Assembly: GCF_900099615.1 (NCBI RefSeq)
Contig: NZ_FMTE01000003.1
Location: 1-64,000 of the forward strand
DNA: 64,000 nt
Origin: Borreliella japonica
GTDB taxonomy: Bacteria; Spirochaetota; Spirochaetia; Borreliales; Borreliaceae
Reading direction: 5' to 3'
Shown: positions 1 through 8,759 of the stretch, one piece after another
Layout: each line of letters opens with the position of its first letter
Position numbering within the stretch: position 1 is the stretch's first letter
Notes under the pieces: generated by a model
What the model saw: only the letters and a program-made list of their open reading frames with translations
Told to the model about the DNA's origin: nothing
Databases searched by the model: none
Made by a program: the position numbers and the translations under genes

Positions 1-122
1 GGGAAGCCTTCCTCAAGATGAGATATCCTTTAAGGGTCCTGGAAGAATACCAGGTTGATAGGTTAGAAGTGTAAGTATAGTAATATATTAAGCTGACTAA
101 TACTAATTACCCGTATCTTTGG
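1..122 (+). rRNA. rrl: 23S ribosomal RNA, 3' end (partial)
   Basis: The first ~120 bases read as the 3' end of a bacterial 23S rRNA, including the terminal stretch with ctgactaatactaattaccc that pairs with the 5' end of the molecule. The gene is cut by the left edge of the window. The mature 3' end is placed near 122 by analogy and could be off by several bases. A 5S gene follows after about 26 bases, as in the 23S-5S units that are tandemly duplicated in Lyme borreliae; only one unit end is visible here. Confidence 0.9.
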
Positions 123-148
123 CCATATTTTTATCTTCCTTATAAAAA

Positions 149-260
149 CCCTGGTGGTTAAAGAAAAGAGGAAACACCTGTTATCATTCCGAACACAGAA
201 GTTAAGCTCTTATTCGCTGATGGTACTGCGAGTTCGCGGGAGAGTAAGTTATTGCCAGGG
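149..260 (+). rRNA. rrf: 5S ribosomal RNA
   Basis: A 112-base 5S rRNA. The terminal helix is formed by ccctggtgg at the start and attgccaggg at the end, and the internal loop region carries the conserved ccgaacacagaagttaagctc box. A T-rich run directly after the closing helix probably terminates transcription. It is linked to the 23S rRNA immediately upstream. Confidence 0.95.
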
Positions 261-357
261 TTTTTATTTTGTATTTTAAGCCTTGATTTTATTGTGTATA
301 TTTATCTTTACATATTAGTAAGATTATTTTATTTTAATAAGGAAATTTTAAAATATT

Positions 358-3300
358 ATGAAAAAAGCAAACTTTTTGAGTATTAATTTTTTAATTTTGC
401 TTTTGGTTTGTTTTGTCAGCGTTAATTTATTTTCTAAGGATATTTTCAAGTTTAAGCTTGTAGGTCAATATTTTCCTTTTTATCATAAGAATGATAAAGG
501 AGAATATGTAGGTCTTATTTTTTCTATTTTAGATAAATGGGCAAAAGATAATAATGTTAATATTAGAGTTGAACCTGTTGATAATTTAAATGAAAGCAAA
601 ATTGAAGACGAAGCAATATATTTAGGGTTGACTTATAATTCAAAATTAAATGATTTATTTTATTTCAAAAATGAGCTTGCCAGGAGTATTGCAATTTTAT
701 TTTCTAAAGGCTCTAATAAAAAATATAAAAATACCCATTCAACATTTTTATCCAATTTTAATATAGGGGTTGTTAAAAATACAATATATGAAGATATTTT
801 AAGAATAAGAGGTGCTAACACTATTTTTTTGGCTGATAATGTCCAAGAGTTATTATTAGCTTTAAAAAATGATAAAGTTGATTATATATATGGTGATTGC
901 AAGACTTTATCTTATGTTGCAAAGCGTTTTTTAGATGAAGGTCTTGAAATTTTTAATGGAGATATTTTCTACAGTATCAAAAATAGGGTAGCTATTAGTA
1001 GAAATGCTCCTGAGATAATAAAGAATTTGAATTTAGATTTGTTTTCGTATTTAATGAAAATGCCCGATGAACATATTTTTTCTTTTTTAGACAGTGCTTC
1101 TAAGGGAAATTTTATTGATGTTGGTTTATATAACGATTATCCTCCTTTGAGTTTTATTGATTCAAAGGGGAAATTGTCTGGCATTTTAGTAGATTTATGG
1201 AGTCTTCTCTCAAGACAACATATTTTTAAACCTATTTTTAAGGGATTTCCTAAAGAGGATATTAAGAAATCATTAGATGGAAAGTCAGTAGGCATTTTTG
1301 GAGGAATTATTAGCAATGATAGTGTATTTGAAAATGTTAATTATGTGGTAAGCAAGCCGATATATCCTCTTAATTTTAAATTTTATTCTAAAGATTTAAG
1401 CAATAATCTTGGTCCAATAAATTCTCAGTTTATTGATTTTGATTTTAATAATATTCAATTAAATAAGAATCAAGATATTGTTAATAACTTTGTAGATATT
1501 GTCAATAATTCATATGGGTTTATAGAAAATTCAATAACAACAAAATATTTATTGAAATTAAATGGATATAACGGCAGATTAAAATCTTACGATTCGATTT
1601 TTAATAAAAATAGATTTTTAGTATTAGCTATTGATAACAGGATTTATAAGATTATTAAATATATTCTCAATTCTATATTTGATGATATTTCATTTGAATC
1701 TTTACTTCAAATAGATAAAAATTGGCTAGATAAAGAAGAGATTAATAGCTCTCGAATAAATAGTTATAAAATTATGAATAAGGTTAAATTTAATATAGAA
1801 GAAAAAATTTGGTTATTAAAAAATAATAAATTAAATCTTGCTGTTAAAAATTGGTATCCAATAGATTATGTTGAAGAGAACAATTATAAAGGAGTAAATC
1901 AATTTTTGCTTGATAAGGTTAGAATGTTTTCAGGTTTGGAATTTAACATAATTGAAACACACAGCAATTTAGATCTTAAAAAATTAATCAAATCTGGAAA
2001 AATTGATATGCTAAATACTAATGCGATCGATTCAAATTTAGATAATGTTTTTAATATAAAACTAAATTCTAGAATTCCACTTTATATTTTTTCAAATAAA
2101 AAAAGGGTACTTCCGTCCAGATCTTTAGAAAGGTTTGCTGTACTTGATTTTTTATATAATAAAAATTTAGCTTCTAATATTAAGTCAAAGCTTATTTTAG
2201 TAAGTAGCTTTAAAGAAGCCCTACTTCTTCTTTATAAGGGAAAGATAGATGGGATTATTAGCGATGAGTATACAGCTGCTGCTGTATTTGAAGAATTAAA
2301 TGTTGTTGATGTTGAAAAGCTTCCTACTTTTAGAGATTTGGCTTTCGATTTGAGTCTTGCTATTTATAATCAGGATTACATCTTGAAAGAAATTATTCAA
2401 AAAGTTGTTATGCGTTCAAATGTTGATAGTCATATGTATTTAAATGATTGGAAATTTGATGTTTATTATAAATCTAAAGACAGTAGGTTTAAAAATTTCA
2501 AATTTTTAGTGTTAACAGTCATTATATTTTATTTTACTTTTTTAGGATTTGTAATAATTTTTATGTTCAAATTGTCATTTGAGCAGAAAAGAAGATATTC
2601 TTTTGTGATGAATGAAAAAAATATTGCAGAAGCCGCTAATACCGCTAAGACCATTTTTATAGCAAATATCAGCCACGATATTCGTACTCCCATTAATGGA
2701 ATAATGGCAGCTACTGAGCTTTTGGATACAACTATTCTTACAGATATTCAAAAAGACTATGTTAGGATGATAAATTATTCATCTGATTCTTTACTTTCTT
2801 TGATTGATGATATATTGTATTTGTCTCAAATAGATGTAAATGAATTACATATCGAGAGTCAAGAGATTGATTTAGAGAGCGAAATGGAAATGGTTTTAAA
2901 AACTTTTCAATCTCAATGTGCAAAGAAAAATATTGATTTATTCTCTTATTCTAAATCTATTTTTAAAAATTACATAAAAGGTGATATTGTAAAAATTAAG
3001 CAAGTTTTAATTAATTTAATAGGAAATGCTTTTAAGTTTACAGATGATGGTGTTATTGTTTTAAACTATGAAGAATTATGTAGAACAAGAACTGATGACA
3101 ATAGAGTATTGGTTACGATTGAATTTAAGGTAATAGATACAGGCAAAGGCATTAAAAGAGAGAATCTTTCTAAAATATTTGAAATATTTAAACAAGAAGA
3201 TGATTCTTCTTCAAGGGTTCATGAGGGTGCAGGATTGGGGTTGTCAATATCTAGAGAGCTTATAAGGCTAATGGGGGGGCTTGGCATTACTGTTGATAGT

Positions 3301-4860
3301 AAAGTGGGGGAGGGTACAACTTTTTCATTTATGTTGCCTTTTTTCTTGGGTGGCGAGCTTAAAAGTAAAAATTCATCAATCAATAGATTTCAATCAATAA
3401 ATAGTAATAATAAAGTATTGAATGTACTTTCGAGTCAAAAGTCTATTAAAATTTTTGAGCACTGTTCGGCTTTGTTGGGCTACTCGTCTAATGTACACTA
3501 TGTAGCTTCTTTTAAGGATGCTTATAAATTCTTTAAGGAATACTCTTTTTATAATTTTGTTTGTATTAATGTAAATAACGATAATATTGAAGCAAGTATT
3601 CGATTTGCTAATAATATTGAAAAACTAAGCTCTGATGTACAAATAGTTTTTTTATTTTATTATTTAGATAATGAAGCTTTAAAAAATTTAAAATATATGT
3701 ATGTTAAAAAGCCTTTAATGGGGCTTAATATATTTTCTATTCTTTTTAAAAAAGAGTTTAAAATGGAAATGGATTTTGAAGATTTGGCTCCAATAGATAG
3801 TGATTTTAAGATAAAAGAACCTATTAAGGTGTTAATAGCTGAAGATAATAAGGTAAATCAAAAAGTATTGAAAGACATGCTTGTTGTAATAGGCATTAAT
3901 GAAAATTTTATTGATGTTGTAGATGATGGGGTAAAGGCTTTAAAATTTTTAAGAGAAAAAAGATATGCTATCTCTTTTATTGATATACGAATGCCAAGAT
4001 ATGATGGATTTTCAGTGGCTAAAGAAATTAGAAAATTTGAAAAGGCAAAGAATTTAAAACCATGTGTTTTGGTTGCTGTAACAGCGCATGCTTTGCAAGA
4101 GTATAAAGACAAGTGTTTTGAAAGTGGTATGAATGATTATATTTCAAAGCCTATACACATAAGTTCAATTAAAGTTATATTAAAAAAATATTTACAGCTT
4201 GAAGTTGATAATATTTGGGAGAATGAAGAGTTGAATCAACCTATTAAGTTTCCCAATTTAGATGTTAATAGAGCTTTAAAAGAATTAAATCTTTCATATG
4301 CATCATATTCTGAACTATGTAGAGGGCTTGTTGATTTTATTTCTATCAATATTATTGATTTAGAAAAAGCTTTTAATGAAGAAAATTTATCTTTAATTAG
4401 GGATATATCTCATACAATATCTGGAGCTCTTTCTAATATGCGTAGTGAATTGTATAAAGATTTTAAAAAAATTGAAACAAGTAAAGATTCAATTTATGAG
4501 TTGAAAAAAATGTATTCTTTTGTAAAAGGTGATTTATTGCAGCTAATAAGTGATATAAAGGAGAATATTTTGTTTGAGTCTGAGATTGTTAGTGAGAATA
4601 AGCTATACTTTAAAAGCAATGATCAATTTTTATACCTTCTCAATAAACTTTTAATTGGTATTAAGACCAGAAAGCCAAGAGAATATAAAGAAATTCTTGA
4701 GAGCATTGACAAGTATGTTTTAGATGAGAATATTAAAGTATTATTTAGTGAGCTTCGCAGGAATTTAAGATTATATAGATTTGCTGAGAGTTCTAAGATT
4801 CTTAAAGGGATTATTGAAAGGTTTAGCAATAGAGATATTAGTAGTGGAGATGATAATTAA
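358..4860 (+). CDS. hk1: Hybrid sensor histidine kinase Hk1 (three solute-binding sensor domains, HisKA-HATPase, receiver, Hpt)
   Basis: A 1500-residue membrane kinase that starts the phosphorelay to the adjacent Rrp1. It has an N-terminal signal/anchor (residues 5-26), then three tandem solute-binding (SBP_bac_3-like) modules at about 30-250, 255-470 and 480-700, then a transmembrane helix at 716-740. The kinase core has the phospho-His H773 in a SHDIRTPING motif, an N box at 886-890 and a DTGKG box at 927-931. A receiver follows with the acidic residue D1163, phospho-acceptor D1209, T1242 and K1264. The Hpt domain carries H1352 in an ISHTISG context. It is therefore a complete His-Asp-His relay within one protein. 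The ligands are not determinable from sequence; small amines or amino acids are plausible for this sensor family. An AAGGAAA ribosome site precedes ATG 358. The gene overlaps rrp1 by 11 bases (BB0420 by recalled order). Confidence 0.96.
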   Translation: MKKANFLSINFLILLLVCFVSVNLFSKDIFKFKLVGQYFPFYHKNDKGEYVGLIFSILDKWAKDNNVNIRVEPVDNLNESKIEDEAIYLGLTYNSKLNDLFYFKNELARSIAILFSKGSNKKYKNTHSTFLSNFNIGVVKNTIYEDILRIRGANTIFLADNVQELLLALKNDKVDYIYGDCKTLSYVAKRFLDEGLEIFNGDIFYSIKNRVAISRNAPEIIKNLNLDLFSYLMKMPDEHIFSFLDSASKGNFIDVGLYNDYPPLSFIDSKGKLSGILVDLWSLLSRQHIFKPIFKGFPKEDIKKSLDGKSVGIFGGIISNDSVFENVNYVVSKPIYPLNFKFYSKDLSNNLGPINSQFIDFDFNNIQLNKNQDIVNNFVDIVNNSYGFIENSITTKYLLKLNGYNGRLKSYDSIFNKNRFLVLAIDNRIYKIIKYILNSIFDDISFESLLQIDKNWLDKEEINSSRINSYKIMNKVKFNIEEKIWLLKNNKLNLAVKNWYPIDYVEENNYKGVNQFLLDKVRMFSGLEFNIIETHSNLDLKKLIKSGKIDMLNTNAIDSNLDNVFNIKLNSRIPLYIFSNKKRVLPSRSLERFAVLDFLYNKNLASNIKSKLILVSSFKEALLLLYKGKIDGIISDEYTAAAVFEELNVVDVEKLPTFRDLAFDLSLAIYNQDYILKEIIQKVVMRSNVDSHMYLNDWKFDVYYKSKDSRFKNFKFLVLTVIIFYFTFLGFVIIFMFKLSFEQKRRYSFVMNEKNIAEAANTAKTIFIANISHDIRTPINGIMAATELLDTTILTDIQKDYVRMINYSSDSLLSLIDDILYLSQIDVNELHIESQEIDLESEMEMVLKTFQSQCAKKNIDLFSYSKSIFKNYIKGDIVKIKQVLINLIGNAFKFTDDGVIVLNYEELCRTRTDDNRVLVTIEFKVIDTGKGIKRENLSKIFEIFKQEDDSSSRVHEGAGLGLSISRELIRLMGGLGITVDSKVGEGTTFSFMLPFFLGGELKSKNSSINRFQSINSNNKVLNVLSSQKSIKIFEHCSALLGYSSNVHYVASFKDAYKFFKEYSFYNFVCINVNNDNIEASIRFANNIEKLSSDVQIVFLFYYLDNEALKNLKYMYVKKPLMGLNIFSILFKKEFKMEMDFEDLAPIDSDFKIKEPIKVLIAEDNKVNQKVLKDMLVVIGINENFIDVVDDGVKALKFLREKRYAISFIDIRMPRYDGFSVAKEIRKFEKAKNLKPCVLVAVTAHALQEYKDKCFESGMNDYISKPIHISSIKVILKKYLQLEVDNIWENEELNQPIKFPNLDVNRALKELNLSYASYSELCRGLVDFISINIIDLEKAFNEENLSLIRDISHTISGALSNMRSELYKDFKKIETSKDSIYELKKMYSFVKGDLLQLISDIKENILFESEIVSENKLYFKSNDQFLYLLNKLLIGIKTRKPREYKEILESIDKYVLDENIKVLFSELRRNLRLYRFAESSKILKGIIERFSNRDISSGDDN

Positions 4861-5767
4861 AGATAAAGTTTTTGAAGTAGAGAATCAGAAGCTTTTAATT
4901 GTGGATGATTCTCCCACCAATTTAGATTTATTGGTAAATATATTGCAAGATGCTTATGAAGTTGAGGTTGCAACAAATGGATTAGATGCCTTAAAGCAAG
5001 TTGAAAAAGATAATCCTGACCTTGTACTTCTTGATATAGGTCTTCCAGATATTAATGGCTATGAGGTATGTAGAAAGCTAAAAAGCGATCCTGATACTAA
5101 AGAGATTCCTGTAATTTTCATTAGTTCAAGAAGTTCTACAGATGATCAACTTGAGGGATTTAATGTTGGTGGAGTAGATTATATTTTAAAGCCTTTTAAT
5201 AGTCGAATAATTGACGCTAGAGTTAAGACGCATCTTGAATTAAAGCGATTAAGGGATTATTTTAAAAGTTTGTCTAGAATTGATGGGCTTACTCAGATTC
5301 CAAATAGAAGATTTTTTATGGACAAATTTTCTAAGCTGTGGATGAAAGCTTTAGAAAATAAAGAAATAATAATTGTTGGGATGTTGGATATTGATAATTT
5401 TAAAAATTATAATGATAATTATGGCCATACCAATGGTGATGAGTGTCTTAAATTGATTGCTAAGGCTTTATATAAGGTTTCTTTAAAATATAAAATAGAT
5501 GTTGCTCGATATGGAGGAGAGGAATTTATTTTTTTTTCTGTTAATAAGAGTTTAAGTGAAATGATTTGCATTATTAAAACAATGATTAATGATATAAAGT
5601 GTTTAGGAATAGTTCATGAGTATAGTGGTATTTCTGGCATTGTGACTGTTTCAATTGGGCTTGCTCAAGAAATTCCTATTGATAATAATTTTACCAATAT
5701 CATAAAGCTTGCTGATAGCAAGCTTTATGAGGCTAAAGTTTCTGGAAGGAATCAGTTTAGATATTAA
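4850..5767 (+). CDS. rrp1: Response regulator diguanylate cyclase Rrp1
   Basis: A 305-residue receiver-GGDEF protein that makes cyclic di-GMP from two GTP once phosphorylated. The receiver (about 14-130) has D19/D20, phospho-acceptor D62 and K114. The cyclase domain (about 145-305) has the active-site GGEEF at 222-226. The allosteric inhibitory RxxD expected five residues before GGEEF reads KYKI (213-216), so a canonical I-site is absent. I chose ATG 4850 because translation from it (MIIKDK) leads directly into the receiver. A start at 4781 would add 23 residues encoded entirely inside hk1. The coding overlap with hk1 indicates translational coupling of kinase and output. In Lyme spirochetes Rrp1 is known as the only diguanylate cyclase. 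Confidence 0.96.
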   Translation: MIIKDKVFEVENQKLLIVDDSPTNLDLLVNILQDAYEVEVATNGLDALKQVEKDNPDLVLLDIGLPDINGYEVCRKLKSDPDTKEIPVIFISSRSSTDDQLEGFNVGGVDYILKPFNSRIIDARVKTHLELKRLRDYFKSLSRIDGLTQIPNRRFFMDKFSKLWMKALENKEIIIVGMLDIDNFKNYNDNYGHTNGDECLKLIAKALYKVSLKYKIDVARYGGEEFIFFSVNKSLSEMICIIKTMINDIKCLGIVHEYSGISGIVTVSIGLAQEIPIDNNFTNIIKLADSKLYEAKVSGRNQFRY

Positions 5768-5788
5768 GATTTTTATATTTATTAAATT

Positions 5789-6817
5789 TTAGTATTTATA
5801 AGTTACAGAGATTCCAATAGAATCGTAGTAAAAATAAGAATTACCAGTTGCTATTCTTTTTGAAATATCAGCCAGTCCAGCTGTGTTATTTGTGTATGTA
5901 GGATTTGTAGCTAATTTTAATTGAAGACCAATTGCTAAGGGTTTGACAACTTCAAAATTAGCAATAATAGAAATATTGTGATAAAAAATGTCACTTCCCC
6001 AACCTTTGTTTTTCCACGAGCTTATGTTTCTTTCTTTGCCAATTTGTGTTTTTCCTTCATAAAGTAAACCTATAATGTTAAGAGGTATTGGCATTTTGTA
6101 AGCTAAAAGAGCGTAAGGCTTTATTAGTATGCCATTTATATTTTTACCATCGTCTGCTTTATATTTCCAAAGTTGATCTTTGTTTGCATGAGGATTAATT
6201 AAGTATGTAAAATCATTGCCAATAACTGTAATAATGTGTGTCCATTCTCCTTGAAAAATAGCGTTTAAATCAAATTGTAATCGTCCCCCTATTATTACTT
6301 CTGAATAAAATTCAATAGTATTTGAATATTTTCCATTTTCAATGTGCACCCCAACTCCTTTAAATCCAAAAGCTTCCCAACCTATACCAATTTCATTTGA
6401 TGCATATAAATTTAAAAAAGCAATGGGAGTAAAGTTTAGCATGCTTTTAAATGAGATATTTACAGGAGACAATCCAATATTTAAATCGATGTCTATGCCA
6501 TTGTTTTTAAAAAGTATAGAATTGGGATTGTTTAAAGCTTTAAAATTTTTATAGTATCCCAAGTATGATATTAATTTTATTCCTCCCCAATAATTGGCTG
6601 GAATTCTTAGACTTGGTTCAATACTTTTTAAGTTGGGATGTTTAAAGCTTCGTGAAAATTTGCTTCCATTTGTTCCCAGCTCGTGGGGAGGATAATAAGC
6701 AGATTGAAAATTGAAATAAAAATATTCATTATTGACTTCTAAGTTTTGTTGATCTTGAGCAAGAATCATTTTTGCTTGCAAAAATAACAAGCAAAAGCAA
6801 ATTTTTTTTATTAACAT
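5789..6817 (-). CDS. dipA: Outer-membrane porin DipA (dicarboxylate-specific) homologue
   Basis: A 342-residue secreted protein with a cleavable signal (MLIKKICFCLLFLQA...LAQ) followed by alternating aromatic/hydrophobic beta-strand-like segments. The C-terminus ends in aromatic residues (ISVTYKY), typical of an outer-membrane beta-barrel. Position downstream of adk matches BB0418, which I recall as DipA, a dicarboxylate-selective porin. The start is uncertain. ATG 6817 gives the better signal peptide and has a GGAAAAGG purine run about 14 bases upstream. An upstream in-frame ATG at 6841 abuts the adk stop codon and would add eight residues by translational coupling. It is the last gene of the cheR-cheB-traB-adk-dipA string. 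Confidence 0.8.
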   Translation of the reverse strand: MLIKKICFCLLFLQAKMILAQDQQNLEVNNEYFYFNFQSAYYPPHELGTNGSKFSRSFKHPNLKSIEPSLRIPANYWGGIKLISYLGYYKNFKALNNPNSILFKNNGIDIDLNIGLSPVNISFKSMLNFTPIAFLNLYASNEIGIGWEAFGFKGVGVHIENGKYSNTIEFYSEVIIGGRLQFDLNAIFQGEWTHIITVIGNDFTYLINPHANKDQLWKYKADDGKNINGILIKPYALLAYKMPIPLNIIGLLYEGKTQIGKERNISSWKNKGWGSDIFYHNISIIANFEVVKPLAIGLQLKLATNPTYTNNTAGLADISKRIATGNSYFYYDSIGISVTYKY

Positions 6818-6841
6818 TTTTACTTTAAATACCTTTTCCAT

Positions 6842-7474
6842 TCATTTTTTTAACATTATTTTAATTATCTTTTCCCTTATTTCATCAATTTTAACAGATG
6901 CATCAATATTGTTAATTCTAGAGCATTTTGAGTAAAATTCTATTAGTGGTTTTGTTTGTGATTTATATTCTTTAAGCCTTGTTTTTAAGCATTCTTCTTT
7001 ATCATCTTCTCGTTGGTAAAGATCTCCTCCGCAAATGTCGCAAATGCCATTGGTTTTTGTGGCTAGGGTGTATATATTGAAAATATTATTGCAAGATTTA
7101 CAAATTCTTCTTCCCGAGAGTCTTTTTATTACCAACTCTTCATTGATTAAAAAGTTTATTATTTTTACATTTGGCAAAAATTTGTCAAGAGCTTCGGCTT
7201 GACAAATATTACGTGGAAACCCATCTAAAATAAAATTTTTGTTATTTTCAATGGCTTTGATTTTATCTTCTACTATTTTGATTGTAATTGTGTCAGAGAC
7301 CAGTTCCCCTTTTTCAACAATTTTTTTTATTTCTTTTCCAAGGGTTGTAGAATTTAAAATATTTTCTCTAAATAAATCTCCTGTTGAAATGTGATGGTAT
7401 TTAAATTCGCTAGAAATAATTTTTGAAATAGTCCCCTTTCCAGAACCTGGAGGACCCAAAAATACAAGTCCCAT
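6842..7474 (-). CDS. adk: Adenylate kinase
   Basis: A 210-residue adenylate kinase, interconverting ATP plus AMP and two ADP. The P-loop GPPGSGKGT lies at 7-15, the AMP-binding DGFPRN at 84-89, and the long-form LID carries four cysteines (C125, C128, C145, C148) spaced as a structural zinc site, as in Gram-positive-type enzymes. Its stop codon directly abuts the upstream possible start of dipA. It sits in a same-strand run with traB-like, cheB and cheR, but nothing suggests a functional link with chemotaxis. Confidence 0.97.
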   Translation of the reverse strand: MGLVFLGPPGSGKGTISKIISSEFKYHHISTGDLFRENILNSTTLGKEIKKIVEKGELVSDTITIKIVEDKIKAIENNKNFILDGFPRNICQAEALDKFLPNVKIINFLINEELVIKRLSGRRICKSCNNIFNIYTLATKTNGICDICGGDLYQREDDKEECLKTRLKEYKSQTKPLIEFYSKCSRINNIDASVKIDEIREKIIKIMLKK

Positions 7475-7514
7475 TATATATAACTCCTGTTTAGATATTT
7501 ATTATTTTAAGGGT

Positions 7515-8729
7515 TTATTTAAAAACATTTAATAAAAATTTAAGTCCTACAATTGTTCCAATTGTAGATCCAAGGTTTACAAAAAGAACTATTAATAGAA
7601 TTCTTGTAACTTTGTTTTTGAAATATCCTTTTGTTGTTGATAGTTCTTCTTGTAGATTTTCAAAATCTTTGACCTTTGGTTTGTTTATGTAAGCTTCAAC
7701 AAGTCCTGCTACCATACCTGTTCCTATGAATGGTATTAAGGAAAATATTGGAGAACCTATAATAGCTGTTAAAATTGTTAAAGGGTGAGATTTTAATAAT
7801 ATGGCTGCAATGCCTGAGAAAAGAGAGTTGGATATTATCCAAAGCTTTAAATTTTTGTATGCAAAATCAAATCCTTTAAAGTAAAAAGAGCTTGCTATTA
7901 GCAAAATGATTGAAATTGCAATTAAGTAAGATAGTGCTTTGCTAAATGAAAAATGTTTTTTAGGTATTCTGTTGAGTTCCTCAACGTTTATTACTTTTTT
8001 ATTTTGACTTATTTCTTTTAGAGTTCTCATTATTCCATTCACATGGCCTGCGCCTACAACGGCAAGAATAATGCCTGTTCCTTCGAGTATTTTGTTTGTA
8101 ATAAATTCATCCCTCTCGTCAATTAAAGCTTTTTTTACTTTAGGTATTTCTTTGGAAAGTTCTTCCATTATTTTTGAAAGAGCGTCTTGTTCTTTGAGTT
8201 TTTCAATTTCATCTTTTGTAATTTTTGTATCTGTTAAGGAAAAAAGGCTTGAGATTATTTTTATTTTTTCAAATATTGGAATAGGTATCCAAGCTCTTTT
8301 TAGAGTTGTTTCAATTTTTCTGTCGGCAAGAATTATTGGAATATTGTGTTTTTCAGCTTTTAAAACAGCTGTTTTCATTTCCTCGCCAGGTTTTATTCCC
8401 TGTTCTTTTGCTAATTTTTTTTGAAAATTACTAAGAATTATGTTTATTATGAGGAAGAAGGCTTTTCCTTGTTTTAATGCTTTATCTATATCTAAGTTCC
8501 TCCATTTTTCATTTTCATCGGTGTTTAAGATCGAATGATAGCGAGCTTCATCAAGCTCAACAGCAATATAGTCTGGCTTTAAGATTTCTATTAAATTTGC
8601 AGTATCTTCTGAGCTTTTTTTTGACACGTGAGCAGTTCCAAGTATATATATTGTTTTATTATGTATATTAAATTTACTTACATGAGAAAAACAGTCTTCT
8701 GTATGGGTGTTTTCTTTTTCGTTGTCCAA
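7515..8729 (-). CDS. TraB/TIKI-family integral membrane protein
   Basis: A 404-residue protein of the TraB (pheromone shutdown)/PrgY/TIKI family. The N-terminal part has the family signatures GTAHVS (about 32-37), VELDEAR and VGAGHVNGI. These conserved acidic and histidine residues fit a metalloprotease-like or binding role in relatives. The C-terminal third (about 265-404) has several hydrophobic membrane segments. The name TraB comes from Enterococcus plasmid biology, and there is no plasmid context here, so the actual substrate is unknown. It lies 30 bases downstream of cheB and 40 upstream of adk on the minus strand (BB0416 by recalled order). Confidence 0.85.
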   Translation of the reverse strand: MDNEKENTHTEDCFSHVSKFNIHNKTIYILGTAHVSKKSSEDTANLIEILKPDYIAVELDEARYHSILNTDENEKWRNLDIDKALKQGKAFFLIINIILSNFQKKLAKEQGIKPGEEMKTAVLKAEKHNIPIILADRKIETTLKRAWIPIPIFEKIKIISSLFSLTDTKITKDEIEKLKEQDALSKIMEELSKEIPKVKKALIDERDEFITNKILEGTGIILAVVGAGHVNGIMRTLKEISQNKKVINVEELNRIPKKHFSFSKALSYLIAISIILLIASSFYFKGFDFAYKNLKLWIISNSLFSGIAAILLKSHPLTILTAIIGSPIFSLIPFIGTGMVAGLVEAYINKPKVKDFENLQEELSTTKGYFKNKVTRILLIVLFVNLGSTIGTIVGLKFLLNVFK

Positions 8730-8759
8730 AAAATATTCCTTGTTTAAAAAATTTAGCCA

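Noticed and set aside
4781-4849. Longer N-terminus for rrp1
   Set aside because: The added 23 residues are encoded inside hk1 in another frame and precede the receiver without any domain role.
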